64,000 nucleotides of DNA, from NCBI RefSeq assembly GCF_947492645.1, contig NZ_CANLMZ010000004.1, positions 62,001 through 126,000 on the forward strand, given 5' to 3'. The notes beneath the pieces are model-generated. The model made no database searches and was not told where the DNA came from. It saw only the letters and a list, made by a program, of their open reading frames with translations. The position numbers and the translations under genes were made by a program. Source of the stretch: an uncultured Pontibacter sp. (GTDB lineage: Bacteria; Bacteroidota; Bacteroidia; Cytophagales; Hymenobacteraceae). Numbering within the stretch: the first letter of the stretch is position 1; the number at the start of each line of letters is the position of its first letter. Positions 1 to 9,221 of this stretch are shown here, piece by piece.

Positions 1-660
1 CATTTGCTCGATGTAAGGTAAAGCAACAGGTACCTTACAGGATGTCTGGCCCATGTATACATCTACTTTACCTATAGCTTTTGCCACGGCTTTTGCTTTA
101 TCTGTTAAAGAAGGCACAAAACCGCCCATTGCAATTACAAACCCATTCATCGTGTAGCGCACCCGGTTGGGGCTGTTGTGTATGTTTTGCTGCACAAAGT
201 CAAGTTGCTGGTTCAGGTAATCCAGGTCCAGTTCGCTATCAGGTTTTATGCTGGCAAGGTTTGATAAAGTGGCCCACCCCGTTGTGGCAATTGTTTCGAT
301 GTCGGATTGGATCCATTCTTTGGCGAGCTCAAACCCATACTTGCTTTCTGCCGCAACACTAGCTACAGTATGTTCACTAATCATGTACCAGTAAGCTTGT
401 TCGGCCCAGCGCTGCAGGTCTGCTTTAGAAACAACATTTTCATCAGCGATAAGCCCAGCCAAGTACATAGCATCTGAGTTGCCGGTATCATATAACTCCA
501 TTGCCAAGGTATGGTTCTTTTTAATTTTCTTCTGGATAACTTTCAGGTCGCCAACCTTAACTCCAAAAAAGGGTTCTTTGGCGCCGTGTTTAAGAAAGGT
601 GTTTTTGATGGTTTCGCTGCCCAGACTGGCAAGCTGCTGCATTATTTCTGGTGTCGTCAT
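1..660 (-). CDS. DNA alkylation repair protein, AlkD-like HEAT-repeat family (3' end outside window)
   Basis: The reverse strand is open from an ATG at 660 to the left edge, 220 codons, with no stop, so the C-terminus lies outside the window. The product begins MTTPEIMQQLASLGSETIKN and continues with GAKEPFFGVKVGDLK, DTGNSDAMYLAGLIAD and RVRYTMNGFVIAMG, which I recognise as the AlkD-type DNA alkylation repair family common in Bacteroidota. Family members are all-helical HEAT-like proteins that bind alkylated DNA and excise bulky or cationic N-alkyl bases. About 220 of an expected 225-235 residues are present, so only a short tail is missing. Family assignment is from memory of the conserved motifs; the substrate is not predictable. 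Confidence 0.88.
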   Translation of the reverse strand, partial: MTTPEIMQQLASLGSETIKNTFLKHGAKEPFFGVKVGDLKVIQKKIKKNHTLAMELYDTGNSDAMYLAGLIADENVVSKADLQRWAEQAYWYMISEHTVASVAAESKYGFELAKEWIQSDIETIATTGWATLSNLASIKPDSELDLDYLNQQLDFVQQNIHNSPNRVRYTMNGFVIAMGGFVPSLTDKAKAVAKAIGKVDVYMGQTSCKVPVALPYIEQM

Positions 661-741
661 GAGTATGCCTCTGCAAGCCAATATATGGTGTGATATACGT
701 TGGCGTTTTTACTTATTTGAATAAACAGTAGTTTTTTTGCC

Positions 742-1083
742 TTAGATGGCAGTAACAGAAATTACCCGAAGGGCATCCATCACGCGAGGCTGGGGAAGCA
801 TGCCGCAACGGCGATCAATCTGGTTTTCTAGCGGGAGGTAAGTGAGTCTTACTTCTGAGGTTTCGTTTTCTTTAAAAGTCCCAGGTATGGCATCTTCGTT
901 TTCTGGGAGATATTTTTTCCCGTCTATCTCTATCTCAAAACCGCAGCCATCTGCCGCAATTTCGCCAGTCCAGAGTAAAGTGGCTTGTGTGGTGATGCCC
1001 TCTTTTTCAGATTCGTTTGCGTTTTGGCAGGCTGTCATGGTTATGGCTGCAAGTATAGTTACAAGTATAGGTGCTAGTTTCAT
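742..1083 (-). CDS. small hypothetical lipoprotein
   Basis: A 113-residue protein with an N-terminal signal and the lipobox MTAC at residues 17-20, so it is probably a lipidated envelope protein. The mature part has two further cysteines, at DGCGFEIEI and DRRCGM, which could form a disulfide, and an acidic middle. I recognise no family. It stands alone between the AlkD-like gene (about 80 bp downstream) and nfeD (107 bp upstream), all on the reverse strand. Bacteroidota have many such short beta-rich lipoproteins; no function can be given. Confidence 0.7.
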   Translation of the reverse strand: MKLAPILVTILAAITMTACQNANESEKEGITTQATLLWTGEIAADGCGFEIEIDGKKYLPENEDAIPGTFKENETSEVRLTYLPLENQIDRRCGMLPQPRVMDALRVISVTAI

Positions 1084-1190
1084 ATTGGCTTTTTAGTTGG
1101 GCATTTTAAGTGGAGTGAATTTAAATTTCAGAGTATAAAGCGCAGCGGTAAACTGGGCAGGCCACACGTAAATCGGATGTACAGCGATAC

Positions 1191-2546
1191 TTAAACAGCC
1201 ACCTTTTTAACCCGCAGCGAGAAAGTGCTCTGGTCTATTACCTGCACGGCATCGCCCTTCTGGATAAAGCCATCGCGGGCCTGGGCATCATACATTACGT
1301 CATCTATCACTACACGTCCGGTTGGGTTCATGGGGGTATGGGCAATACCTGTTTTACCAATCAGGTGCTCGGCTGTGTTAGCTGACCGGTAACCCTCGTT
1401 GCTGTGAAATGAATTGGTAAGCACCAGTCGCTGCATGGCGCTGCTGCCCACCAGCCTGTTCCAGCTCAAGGCAATAAATGCAGCGGCTCCCACCATGCCA
1501 ATAACAACGGATATCAGGCTCTTCATCAGTTGGTCGGAGGGTACAAATGTAAAGTCAAACGTCTGGTTGTTTACCATGATCAGCACCAGCGATACCAGTA
1601 CAAGCGCAATGCCGCTAATGCCAGCCACCCCAAAGCCGGGTATCACGAAAACTTCCAGCAGGATAAGTATAAACCCTGCCATTAACAGCAGTATTTCCCA
1701 GTTTTCGGCCAGCCCGTTCAGGTAGTAGGGCACTAAGTAAAAGGTACCGGCCACAATGGCTGCCAGCAAAGGAAAACCAACCCCCGGAGTTTGCAGCTCA
1801 AAGTATAAGCCGCCAATAATCACAAGCAATAATATGCCGCTTATAAAGGGGTTCAGGAAAAAGGAAATAATCTTGTTTGTAGTGCTTAATTGGTAGGTTA
1901 TTACTTCTGCGTCAGATAGGTTGAGCATTGCCAGCACCTCTGCTGTAGAGTTTGCTGTGCCCTCGCAAAAGCCATACTTTATCGCTTCTGAAGTGGTTAG
2001 GCTCAGCACTTGTCCTGCCGATAAGGTGCTGTCTACGCTTGCTTCTACCATCGCCTCTGCCATGTGTGGGTTTCGGCCGTTGGCCTCTGCGGTAGAGCGC
2101 ATGATAGAGCGCATGTAGCTTTGATACTTGCCCGGCGCAGCCTGTCCGTCGCCGCCTACCACGGTTGCTGCCCCAATATTGGCACCCGGTGCCATGTAAA
2201 TGCTGTCGCAGGCTAGGGATATCAGGGCACCTGCCGATGCTGCATCTTTGTTTATAAATACATACACCGGCTTGGGATACTCCAGAATGCGGGTTCTTAT
2301 CTCGTCGGCATCGTTCAGGGCACCTCCAAAGGTATCGAGTATCAGCAGGATATGATCGGCTTCCAGAGCTGTTGCTTCGTTTAAGGCCAGTTCGGTATAG
2401 CGGTTTGTGCGTGGATCAATTTCCGACTTTATTTCCATCACAAACACCTTAGGCTTTGCTTTTTGTGCAAAGATGCTGACAGGTGCTAACAGAACGCCGA
2501 GCATGTAAACAAGTACTACATACCAATGCTTTGGATAGGTTTTCAT
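1191..2546 (-). CDS. NfeD-family membrane-bound ClpP-class serine protease
   Basis: A 451-residue protein with a signal peptide (residues 1-27), a ClpP-like domain (about 33-215), four to five membrane segments (about 230-375) and a C-terminal NfeD OB-fold (about 395-451, LIGKTGIAHTPMNPTGRVVI). The catalytic pair expected for NfeD proteases is visible: Ser104 in DAASAGALIS and Lys140 in PGKYQSYMRS. This is the full-length NfeD1b type, thought to cut membrane proteins such as stomatin partners. No stomatin-like gene is next to it here, which is unusual but not rare. The ATG at 2546 fits the signal peptide. Confidence 0.9.
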   Translation of the reverse strand: MKTYPKHWYVVLVYMLGVLLAPVSIFAQKAKPKVFVMEIKSEIDPRTNRYTELALNEATALEADHILLILDTFGGALNDADEIRTRILEYPKPVYVFINKDAASAGALISLACDSIYMAPGANIGAATVVGGDGQAAPGKYQSYMRSIMRSTAEANGRNPHMAEAMVEASVDSTLSAGQVLSLTTSEAIKYGFCEGTANSTAEVLAMLNLSDAEVITYQLSTTNKIISFFLNPFISGILLLVIIGGLYFELQTPGVGFPLLAAIVAGTFYLVPYYLNGLAENWEILLLMAGFILILLEVFVIPGFGVAGISGIALVLVSLVLIMVNNQTFDFTFVPSDQLMKSLISVVIGMVGAAAFIALSWNRLVGSSAMQRLVLTNSFHSNEGYRSANTAEHLIGKTGIAHTPMNPTGRVVIDDVMYDAQARDGFIQKGDAVQVIDQSTFSLRVKKVAV

Positions 2547-2643
2547 AATTTAGGGGCTGGTTGATGTACAATCAGGCAATAAGATAACAAAAAAACACAA
2601 GCTTATACTTCCGTTACTCTATTCATACGATTTTCTGGCGCCG

Positions 2644-3420
2644 GTGTGGCGAATTCGCATCGATACTGCCTGTGATAAGCTAGCCCTTGAGGTACGCGAC
2701 CCTGATTTGCTGCTGGCGCACTTTTATACGTTGGATGCGAACGGCTTTACGCTTCACAAGCTGGACCTGAACCCCTCGAAGGCATGGTGGCAGGGGTTGG
2801 AGGATGTGCAGCAAAGTATAGTTTACCTGCATGGCTACGGCGACCGCAAAACAGGGCAGCACAAAGGTGTACTTGCCTTGGATGCAAGCACAGGTGCAGC
2901 GTTATGGACATTAGCCGAAATGGCTTTTTACGGCTTAACAGAAGCGGGACTTTTGGTTTATACAGCCGATGCGCCCGAAGATGCCCTTTGCCTGCTGGCA
3001 CCCAAAACCGGAACTACAATAAGCACAAGTATAGACCAGCAGTCTGCAGCCCAAAAAGCGGAGGATTATAGTAGCAGCCGTTACCAGAATTGTGTGTATC
3101 CTATACTATACAAAGAAGGTGAGCCCTATTTTGATGAGGTATCCAATTTTTTAAAGTTGCAGTCGGGTGCAAAGCCGGTTAAGGCTATAGCTTACGCCGA
3201 GACAATATATTCTGTAGTAATTAGTTACTATGAGGAGATCGGCGGCGAATTATTAGATAATTTTGTGGCTGTATATGATTTGGAAGGTAACCTTTGCTTA
3301 AAAGTTGAACTTGGCAGCGCATTAAGTGGCATTGGTTCAGATACTTTTTTTATCTTTAACCTGAATTTATACTTGCTCCAGGACAAACACATCTTGCAAG
3401 TGTACAGACTTACAGTTTAG
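2644..3420 (+). CDS. DUF4905 domain-containing protein
   Basis: A 258-residue soluble protein, apparently of the Bacteroidota DUF4905 family (PVWRIRID at the start, then repeated beta-propeller-like strands such as GVLALDASTGAALW). The function of the family is unknown. The start is uncertain: the reported start is GTG at 2644, but the frame stays open upstream to before 2563 and encodes KKHKLILPLLYSYDFLAPVW, which looks like the usual beginning of the domain. No ATG, GTG or TTG is available there, only ATA at 2584 or 2605, so the true start may be non-canonical or an ATG may have been lost. The stop codon overlaps a possible GTG of the next gene. Confidence 0.75.
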   Translation: MWRIRIDTACDKLALEVRDPDLLLAHFYTLDANGFTLHKLDLNPSKAWWQGLEDVQQSIVYLHGYGDRKTGQHKGVLALDASTGAALWTLAEMAFYGLTEAGLLVYTADAPEDALCLLAPKTGTTISTSIDQQSAAQKAEDYSSSRYQNCVYPILYKEGEPYFDEVSNFLKLQSGAKPVKAIAYAETIYSVVISYYEEIGGELLDNFVAVYDLEGNLCLKVELGSALSGIGSDTFFIFNLNLYLLQDKHILQVYRLTV

Positions 3421-3434
3421 TGCAATTTTTAGCC

Positions 3435-4448
3435 ATGGTTCGATCTTTATTAGTAACTCTTATTGTAGCCCCTTTGCTGTCGTTTTCGGCTAATGCTTTT
3501 GATGTAACTACTGCCCGCGACTCAGTAGGCGTGGAGCGTAAAAACGGAAAACTGTTTATTCAGCACAGGGTAGAGCCAAAGGAAACGCTGTATGCTATAT
3601 CCAGAAAGTATAGCATTCCGATCTCGCAGATTGTGGAGGCAAATCCCAGGGTAGAGTCTACAATCAGGATAGGAGAGATTGTGCTTATACCTAGGAGAGG
3701 AAACGCAACCTCCGGCGCTGTAGCATCTGCAGCAAAAACAGCTCCTGCCACAGCCCGACCTGCTGCACCAGCTGCAAGTAACCGTACCTATACCGTTAAC
3801 AATGCCGGTAACAAACTGCATACTGTAGAGCCCAAGCAAACGCTTTATTCTATATCGCGGCAGCACAACGTAAGTGTTGATGATATTAAACGCTGGAATA
3901 ACTTAAGCGACAACAGTATAAGCGTAGGAGCAGAGCTGATAGTAGGCAAAGGCATGGCAGCGCCAACCAAAAAGCCTGTGTATACGCCAGAGCCGGACGA
4001 TGAAATGACGAAGGCTAAACCAACAGAAACAGTTGCTGTTGCAGCTGCCTCAACCACGACACCGGTAACTACAACTGCTGTAACACCAGCCGCTACCTCC
4101 ACCACGCCCGCTACTCCTGTGGCGGCAAATGAGCGCGTAGAAGAGGAAGCAGAAGCAGAAAATGCTGCATCTGGAGTGAAAAAAATGATCGAAAGCGGCA
4201 TGGCCGAAATGATTGATCCGAAAGCAGATACAAACAAGTACCTGGCCCTGCACAAAACAGCCCCTGTTGGTACCATCATGCAGGTAAAGAATGCGATGAA
4301 CGGACAGGTAGTTTATGTTCGTGTAATTGGTAAACTGCCAGACACAGGCGCTAATGATAAGGTGGTTGTGCGTATTTCTAAAAAGGCTTATCAGAAACTT
4401 GGTGCCGTAGATCAGCGGTTCAGAGTTGAGATTTCTTACATGCCGTAA
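3435..4448 (+). CDS. LysM-domain protein with C-terminal RlpA-like double-psi barrel
   Basis: A signal peptide (MVRSLLVTLIVAPLLSFSANA), two LysM peptidoglycan-binding modules (about residues 27-75, HRVEPKETLYAISRKY, and 118-160, HTVEPKQTLYSISRQH), a long Ala/Thr/Pro-rich linker and a C-terminal region (VGTIMQVKNAMNGQVVYVRVIGKLPD) resembling the double-psi beta-barrel of RlpA. It is likely an exported cell-wall-binding protein. The usual RlpA catalytic residues are not evident, so lytic activity is doubtful. A GTG at 3420 overlaps the stop of the upstream gene, but the ATG at 3435 gives the better signal peptide. It is probably co-transcribed with the DUF4905 gene. Confidence 0.85.
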   Translation: MVRSLLVTLIVAPLLSFSANAFDVTTARDSVGVERKNGKLFIQHRVEPKETLYAISRKYSIPISQIVEANPRVESTIRIGEIVLIPRRGNATSGAVASAAKTAPATARPAAPAASNRTYTVNNAGNKLHTVEPKQTLYSISRQHNVSVDDIKRWNNLSDNSISVGAELIVGKGMAAPTKKPVYTPEPDDEMTKAKPTETVAVAAASTTTPVTTTAVTPAATSTTPATPVAANERVEEEAEAENAASGVKKMIESGMAEMIDPKADTNKYLALHKTAPVGTIMQVKNAMNGQVVYVRVIGKLPDTGANDKVVVRISKKAYQKLGAVDQRFRVEISYMP

Positions 4449-4472
4449 GGGTTTTATAGAATCACATATCAG

Positions 4473-4509
4473 AAAGCGCCTGCACAGTAATGTTCAGGTG
4501 CTTTTTTTA
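4473..4509 (+). terminator. rho-independent terminator after LysM gene
   Basis: An inverted repeat (AAAGCgCCTG ... CAGGtGCTTT, one G-T pair) followed by a T-run, 25 bp after the LysM gene stop. Confidence 0.75.
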
Positions 4510-4582
4510 TACTGCACCCTAATTTATACTATACCCTAACTTCATCCGTACTCAAAATTCCAAAGCACGCGTACCTTACAAC

Positions 4583-5359
4583 ATGAAACAAAACCTTGCT
4601 GCCATAAAAGCCTTACTCGACGACAGGGTAGAAAAGTATAACCAGCCTAGCTTTATTTCTAACGACCCGGTTTCCATACCACATCGTTTTAGTAAGAAGC
4701 AGGACATCGAGATAAGCGGTTTTTTTGCTTCTATACTTGCGTGGGGGCAGCGCAAAACCATCATTAGCAATTGTATAAAGTTGATGGCGTTAATGGACAA
4801 TGCCCCACATGATTTCATGCTTAACCACCAGGAGCAGGACCTGACGCGTTTTCTGGGGTTTAAGCACCGCACCTTTAACGATACCGATCTTTTATACTTG
4901 GTCTACTTTTTCAGGTGGTACTACAGCCGGCACAAAAGTTTAGAAACTGCTTTTACAGGAGAGCAAGGCGAAATTAAAACGCAGAAGCAACGACTGGAGC
5001 ACTTTCATGATCTTGTTTTTAGCCTGGAGGAGGCGCCTCACCGCACCAAGAAACACATCTCCACGCCAGCCCGAAAATCTGCCTGCAAGCGCATAAACAT
5101 GTACCTGCGCTGGATGGTGCGGCAGGATAATAACGGCGTTGACTTTGGTATTTGGCAAACCATGAAGCCCGCTGACCTGGTTTGCCCCTGCGATGTGCAC
5201 GTGGAGCGGGTGGGCCGCAGGCTTGGCCTGATAACTCGCAAAGGCATGGACTGGCTAACAGCCGAAGAGTTAACAGACCATCTTAGAGCTTTTGACCCCA
5301 AAGACCCTGTAAAGTATGATTATGCGCTTTTTGGGTTAGGGGTAGAGGAAAAATTTTAA
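4583..5359 (+). CDS. TIGR02757 (DUF2400) family protein
   Basis: A 258-residue soluble protein of the TIGR02757 family (SNDPVSIPHRFSKKQDIEI, ILAWGQRKTI, CPCDVHVERVGRRLGL). The family is widespread in Bacteroidota and spirochaetes and resembles HhH-GPD DNA glycosylases in its C-terminal half, but no activity has been assigned as far as I know. Length is typical. The gene follows its own terminator-separated region and converges with the ABM-domain gene 16 bp downstream. Confidence 0.88.
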   Translation: MKQNLAAIKALLDDRVEKYNQPSFISNDPVSIPHRFSKKQDIEISGFFASILAWGQRKTIISNCIKLMALMDNAPHDFMLNHQEQDLTRFLGFKHRTFNDTDLLYLVYFFRWYYSRHKSLETAFTGEQGEIKTQKQRLEHFHDLVFSLEEAPHRTKKHISTPARKSACKRINMYLRWMVRQDNNGVDFGIWQTMKPADLVCPCDVHVERVGRRLGLITRKGMDWLTAEELTDHLRAFDPKDPVKYDYALFGLGVEEKF

Positions 5360-5374
5360 ACGTTGTAGCTTACC

Positions 5375-5695
5375 CTAAGCAGGAATGTGTTTCGGTAATC
5401 CACCAAGCACCTCCAGCTCCAGCCCTTTCTCTGGTTTGCCAGCTAACAGCGGAATAGCCTGGGAAATTAGTGCGCCAACACCATCCAGGTGCAGCGATTT
5501 GTCATGATCTTCCCTCGTGTCCCATACTTCTGTTATCCAGATGCAGTCTGCGTCTGCAGCATCTTTGCTTACAAGGTATAAATGGCACCCTTTAGCTGTA
5601 GAGACTAATGCAGAAGCCTGTAGCAGGATAGAGGCTAATTCGTTGCCACGACCTGCTTGAGCGTTTAACTTACCGTGGAGTCCATATTTATTCAT
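5375..5695 (-). CDS. antibiotic biosynthesis monooxygenase (ABM/YgiN-like) domain protein
   Basis: A 106-residue single-domain protein of the ABM dimeric alpha/beta barrel fold: KYGLHGKLNAQAGRGNELASIL at the start, and TEVWDTREDHDKSLHLDGVGALI, the conserved strand-helix with the W and H residues found in YgiN-like quinol monooxygenases. Such proteins act as small cofactor-free oxygenases or quinone-redox enzymes; the substrate here is unknown. It is monocistronic on the reverse strand with its own 160-bp upstream region. Confidence 0.85.
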   Translation of the reverse strand: MNKYGLHGKLNAQAGRGNELASILLQASALVSTAKGCHLYLVSKDAADADCIWITEVWDTREDHDKSLHLDGVGALISQAIPLLAGKPEKGLELEVLGGLPKHIPA

Positions 5696-5792
5696 TTGAG
5701 TGTTGTTGAGGATAGTTGATTCTTATGAAGCCTATAGTAGCCAATGTGCCACTCTAAGTTAAAGTAATATAAGCTGATATCTTTAAATAGAA

Positions 5793-5849
5793 AAAGACTT
5801 CCCCTGAAGATGTTTCTCGTATAAAGAAACATTTTCAAGGGAAGTCTTT
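5793..5849 (-). terminator. long-stem terminator after TonB-type receptor gene
   Basis: A stem of about 25 bp (AAAGACTTCCCcTGAAgATGTTTCT pairing with its near-complement at 5824-5849) with a short loop. On the reverse strand it is followed by a T-rich tract. It sits just past the receptor stop codon. Confidence 0.8.
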
Positions 5850-5864
5850 AGTTGTTGTTTTATG

Positions 5865-8426
5865 TTAACCTACGCCGTTTCCGTCGCCTTGCTTGGCATC
5901 GTCGTTACGGATAGACTTTTTGCGGCGCGGTGGCTTCTGCTGGTCCATTTTGCCGAAGCTGTAGTTAAAGCTAACTCGCACACCACGGTTAAAGTTGTTC
6001 ATGCGCATATGCTGCTCATAGGCACGCGGGTTGGCTTTAGTAACAGGCGACTCCACATCATTCTTCATCTTCATGTTCTCCCGGAAAGGGTTATCCAAGC
6101 CTAAGCTTATGCCGCCCTTTTTATCAAACAATTCCTTTTTAATGGCGATGCTGTGGTAAGAGAAGGCTGCAAACCTGCCCAATAGCTGAATGCGCTGTGA
6201 GTTAAATCCTCCATTTAACTGGGCGCTGATACCCTTCCCAAAAGTATAAGAAGTGTTTGCGTTGATGTTATACATCCAGCCATTGTTGCTGTTATAGGCG
6301 CTTTTCAAATCCACGTAGTAGATGTTGGAGCTACCGCCGATAGTCCAGTTGTTAGTTGGCTTGGTGTTACCAAACAAGCTTACACCGTAGGTCTTATTTT
6401 TAGCAATGTTCTGGAAAGTTAATAATGTCGCTTCACGCTGTGATCCGTCTTCTTCCTCAACAGTAATGATAGAAGCAACTGGTTCAATGGCATTGTCCGT
6501 TTGGCGGGTGTAAGCAGTAATACTTAACGAAGTAGTTTTAAAGTATGTGCTGTAACCTAACTCATACAGGTCTGTCAGTTCCGCATCAAGGTTTGCATTA
6601 CCCTGTACAAAGGTGTTGGATGTTTGCTCCTGGCGGTAAGGGTTCAGGTAAAACATAGATGGGCGTTGTATACGCTGCGTAAAGTTAGCCTTAAAGGTGT
6701 GCTTGTTTTTCAGGCTGTACGAAAGCGCTACACTTGGTATAAAGTTATCGTAATCTGTGGTATAGTCACTGTCATCTCCCAGCAGGTCTGCGCTTATATC
6801 TGTATACTCATAACGGCCGCCCAGTTTCACATTAAGCTTTTTCTTTAAAGTAAAACCGTAAGTCAGGTAGGTAGCCATTACATCCTGCTGATAGAAGAAG
6901 TTGTCAATCCGGCTTATCTCCGGCATATTAAGGAATTTGTCGCGGTATACAGCATCACTCTCCACATCTCTGAAGATAGACTTTGCTCCCAGCTCCAGCA
7001 TTGTTTTATTTTTGAAAGGATGCGTGTAGTCTACCTGGAAAGTAAGTTCCTTGTTGGCACCATCGTTCGTGTTTCGCTTCAGGGTATAAGGCTGCTCGCC
7101 TTCGTTAAAGAAATCCTGGTTTATTCTGTTCTCTGTGTTTGTTACAGAGTATAAAGACAGTAAAGCAAGCTCTTGGCCTTGTTTCTTAAAGTAATGCGTA
7201 AAGTCAAGGTTATAGTCTGTGCCAACACGCTTGTTGCGCATAAGTATGGCATTACTAAAATCCTCAGTTCCATAAGCTGATTCAGAGTAAACCTCCTGAT
7301 CGTTTGTTACTCTAAACTGACCGCCATTGGACCGGATACCTCCCGATAGGCTGTTCTGTGGGTTAAAGTCATATTCAAAACCCAATAGTCCGTTCATGAA
7401 AGCACCTCTTGGCTTTGTTTCACCACGCTGAAAGTTATAAGAGCTTTCATCATATGGTTTATCAGGAAAAGCAGGGTCAAATACAGTCTCCGGGTTGTCG
7501 AAGCCAATAAACTCGTTTGTCATGTTGCCCCTGTTGTAGAACATGTTACCACCAAAGGTAGCGTTAATGCCTAGTTTGCCACGGCGCACGTTCAGGCTGG
7601 CATTGCCGTTGCTGCCACGGGTTCCTGCAGCCAAAGCCACCGACCCTGTTACACCTTGCAGGCCGCCATCGCGTTTTGTAATAATGTTGATGATACCGGC
7701 GGTACCTTCGGCGTCATACTTGGCAGATGGGCTGGTAATAACCTCAACAGATTTAATCTGGTCGGCTGGGATTTGCTTTAGTGCATCGGCAATGCTGCCG
7801 GCAAGTATGGCGGATGGCTTGTTATTGATAAGCACACGCACATTGGAGCTACCTCTTAGCTGTACGTTCCCATCCGTATCCAACGACAGGGAAGGTACCT
7901 TCTGCAGTACATCAGCGGCGTTGCCACCTGCATTTGTCAAGTCTTTGTCGGCATTGTAAACGGTGCGGTCAATTTTTTCTTCAACCAGCGGTTTCTCACC
8001 TGTAATTACAACTTCGCTCAGCTTTTTAGCATCAGATGCCAGGGACACCGAGCCAATATTCACCTCTGCATTGTCAGATGCGACGCTTACGTTGTCGATT
8101 GTCTGTAGTTGATAGCCCAGGAACGACACGTTGAGTTTGTACTGCCCTGTAGCTACTTTTGTAATGGAGAACCGGCCTTTTTCATCGGCCATGGTGCCAT
8201 CAATCGGTTTGCCGGTGGAAACGCTTATTAAGGCAACCGTGGCAAACTCAATGGGTTGCTTGGTGGTGGCATCAAGTATAACGCCATTTATTTTAGCATT
8301 GCCTTTCGGGGCAACTGTGGCCGCAGTTTGCTGCTGTGCCGGGCGTGCCTGCTGGCTTGCCGGAGCCTGGGCAAATGCCGGGGCCGTGCTCATACCCAGA
8401 AGTAAGAGTAGTAGATGCTTTTTCAT
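5865..8426 (-). CDS. TonB-dependent-receptor-like outer membrane beta-barrel protein
   Basis: An 853-residue protein: signal peptide (1-19), Pro/Gln/Ala linker, CarboxypepD_reg-like domain (about 45-125, INGVILDATTKQPIEFATVAL), plug domain (about 130-235, VEVITSPSAKYDAEGTAGII) and a long beta-barrel of the PF14905 (OMP_b-brl_3) type. Members are outer-membrane proteins related to SusC-like receptors but usually lack an adjacent SusD, as here. The C-terminus ends in a Lys/Arg/Asp-rich tail (PPRRKKSIRNDDAK) after the last strand. The ligand is unknown. Monocistronic, with a terminator directly after it. Confidence 0.9.
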   Translation of the reverse strand: MKKHLLLLLLGMSTAPAFAQAPASQQARPAQQQTAATVAPKGNAKINGVILDATTKQPIEFATVALISVSTGKPIDGTMADEKGRFSITKVATGQYKLNVSFLGYQLQTIDNVSVASDNAEVNIGSVSLASDAKKLSEVVITGEKPLVEEKIDRTVYNADKDLTNAGGNAADVLQKVPSLSLDTDGNVQLRGSSNVRVLINNKPSAILAGSIADALKQIPADQIKSVEVITSPSAKYDAEGTAGIINIITKRDGGLQGVTGSVALAAGTRGSNGNASLNVRRGKLGINATFGGNMFYNRGNMTNEFIGFDNPETVFDPAFPDKPYDESSYNFQRGETKPRGAFMNGLLGFEYDFNPQNSLSGGIRSNGGQFRVTNDQEVYSESAYGTEDFSNAILMRNKRVGTDYNLDFTHYFKKQGQELALLSLYSVTNTENRINQDFFNEGEQPYTLKRNTNDGANKELTFQVDYTHPFKNKTMLELGAKSIFRDVESDAVYRDKFLNMPEISRIDNFFYQQDVMATYLTYGFTLKKKLNVKLGGRYEYTDISADLLGDDSDYTTDYDNFIPSVALSYSLKNKHTFKANFTQRIQRPSMFYLNPYRQEQTSNTFVQGNANLDAELTDLYELGYSTYFKTTSLSITAYTRQTDNAIEPVASIITVEEEDGSQREATLLTFQNIAKNKTYGVSLFGNTKPTNNWTIGGSSNIYYVDLKSAYNSNNGWMYNINANTSYTFGKGISAQLNGGFNSQRIQLLGRFAAFSYHSIAIKKELFDKKGGISLGLDNPFRENMKMKNDVESPVTKANPRAYEQHMRMNNFNRGVRVSFNYSFGKMDQQKPPRRKKSIRNDDAKQGDGNGVG

Positions 8427-8760
8427 AGTTCTTTCAGGAATGGCTTGTTGTGTATACTTTTTTAGCTGTTGTCATTTCTAGATTTTAGCAGTTTTATACC
8501 GCCTCCTGATACAAAGTAAAACCGCTTTTTTGAGCTGCTAAAACAGAATATACCAAAACATAGCATTTCTATATGAATAGCCTTAAGTACCCGATGAGCA
8601 GTTGGTAGGTGTTTTTGGTGCTTTGATCGGTATACTTTGCAGCAAATCAGGCCGCTAAGCTATAAATATGCTCTTGGTTGAGGGAATGAGGCATATACTG
8701 CGCGGGAGAAAACTGTGGGAAACACCTTGTAAAGGGTTTGCCTGTAGCTGCAGCATGCAA

Positions 8761-8793
8761 TTTGGCTCAGAAACTTATACTTTATACTTTAGC
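8761..8793 (+). promoter_or_regulatory. candidate promoter of the OsmC gene
   Basis: TTTG at 8761-8764, a 19-bp gap, then TATACTTTAG at 8784-8793, close to the Bacteroidota -33/-7 pattern. It implies a start near 8798 and a leader of under 10 nt to the ATG at 8807, and it argues against the in-frame upstream start at 8738. The rest of the 380-bp gap 8427-8806 holds no gene I can support; it contains several TATACTT copies and should also carry the receptor promoter. Confidence 0.45.
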
Positions 8794-8806
8794 AAAAAAG
8801 ACAGAT

Positions 8807-9220
8807 ATGGAAGTTAACTTAACACGATTAGACCAGGATTTTCACTTTGCAGCAACAGGCACGTCGGGGGTGGCGGTGCACATGGATGGTGCTCCAGAGA
8901 TTGGCGGACACAACCAGGGCGCCCGCCCTATGGAAATGCTGCTGATGGGGCTTGGTGGCTGCAGCGCCATCGATCTGATACAGATATTGAAGAAGCAACG
9001 CCAGCAGATTGGCTCCATCGACATTAAAGTAACAGCAGACCGTGAGAAGGTAGCCGAGCATACCGAATTCCGGAACATCAACATCCACTTTAAGCTTGGT
9101 GGCAACCTGGATGAGGAGAAAGTGCACAAAGCCATAAAGCTATCGCTGGAAAAATACTGCTCCGTGGCAATGGCACTTTACAAAACATCAAGTATAGATT
9201 ATACTTTAGAACTGGTGTAG
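8807..9220 (+). CDS. OsmC family peroxiredoxin-like protein
   Basis: A 137-residue OsmC/Ohr-family protein. The two redox cysteines are present: Cys52 in LGGCSAIDLI and Cys118 in LEKYCSVAMAL, with the conserved RPMEMLLMGLGGC start of the central helix. These dimeric enzymes reduce organic hydroperoxides using dithiols; this subgroup is the YhfA/OsmC-like type. The start ATG at 8807 was chosen because homologues begin at MEVNL and the candidate promoter lies just upstream. It converges with the next gene with a 1-nt gap. Confidence 0.9.
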   Translation: MEVNLTRLDQDFHFAATGTSGVAVHMDGAPEIGGHNQGARPMEMLLMGLGGCSAIDLIQILKKQRQQIGSIDIKVTADREKVAEHTEFRNINIHFKLGGNLDEEKVHKAIKLSLEKYCSVAMALYKTSSIDYTLELV

Positions 9221-9221
9221 C

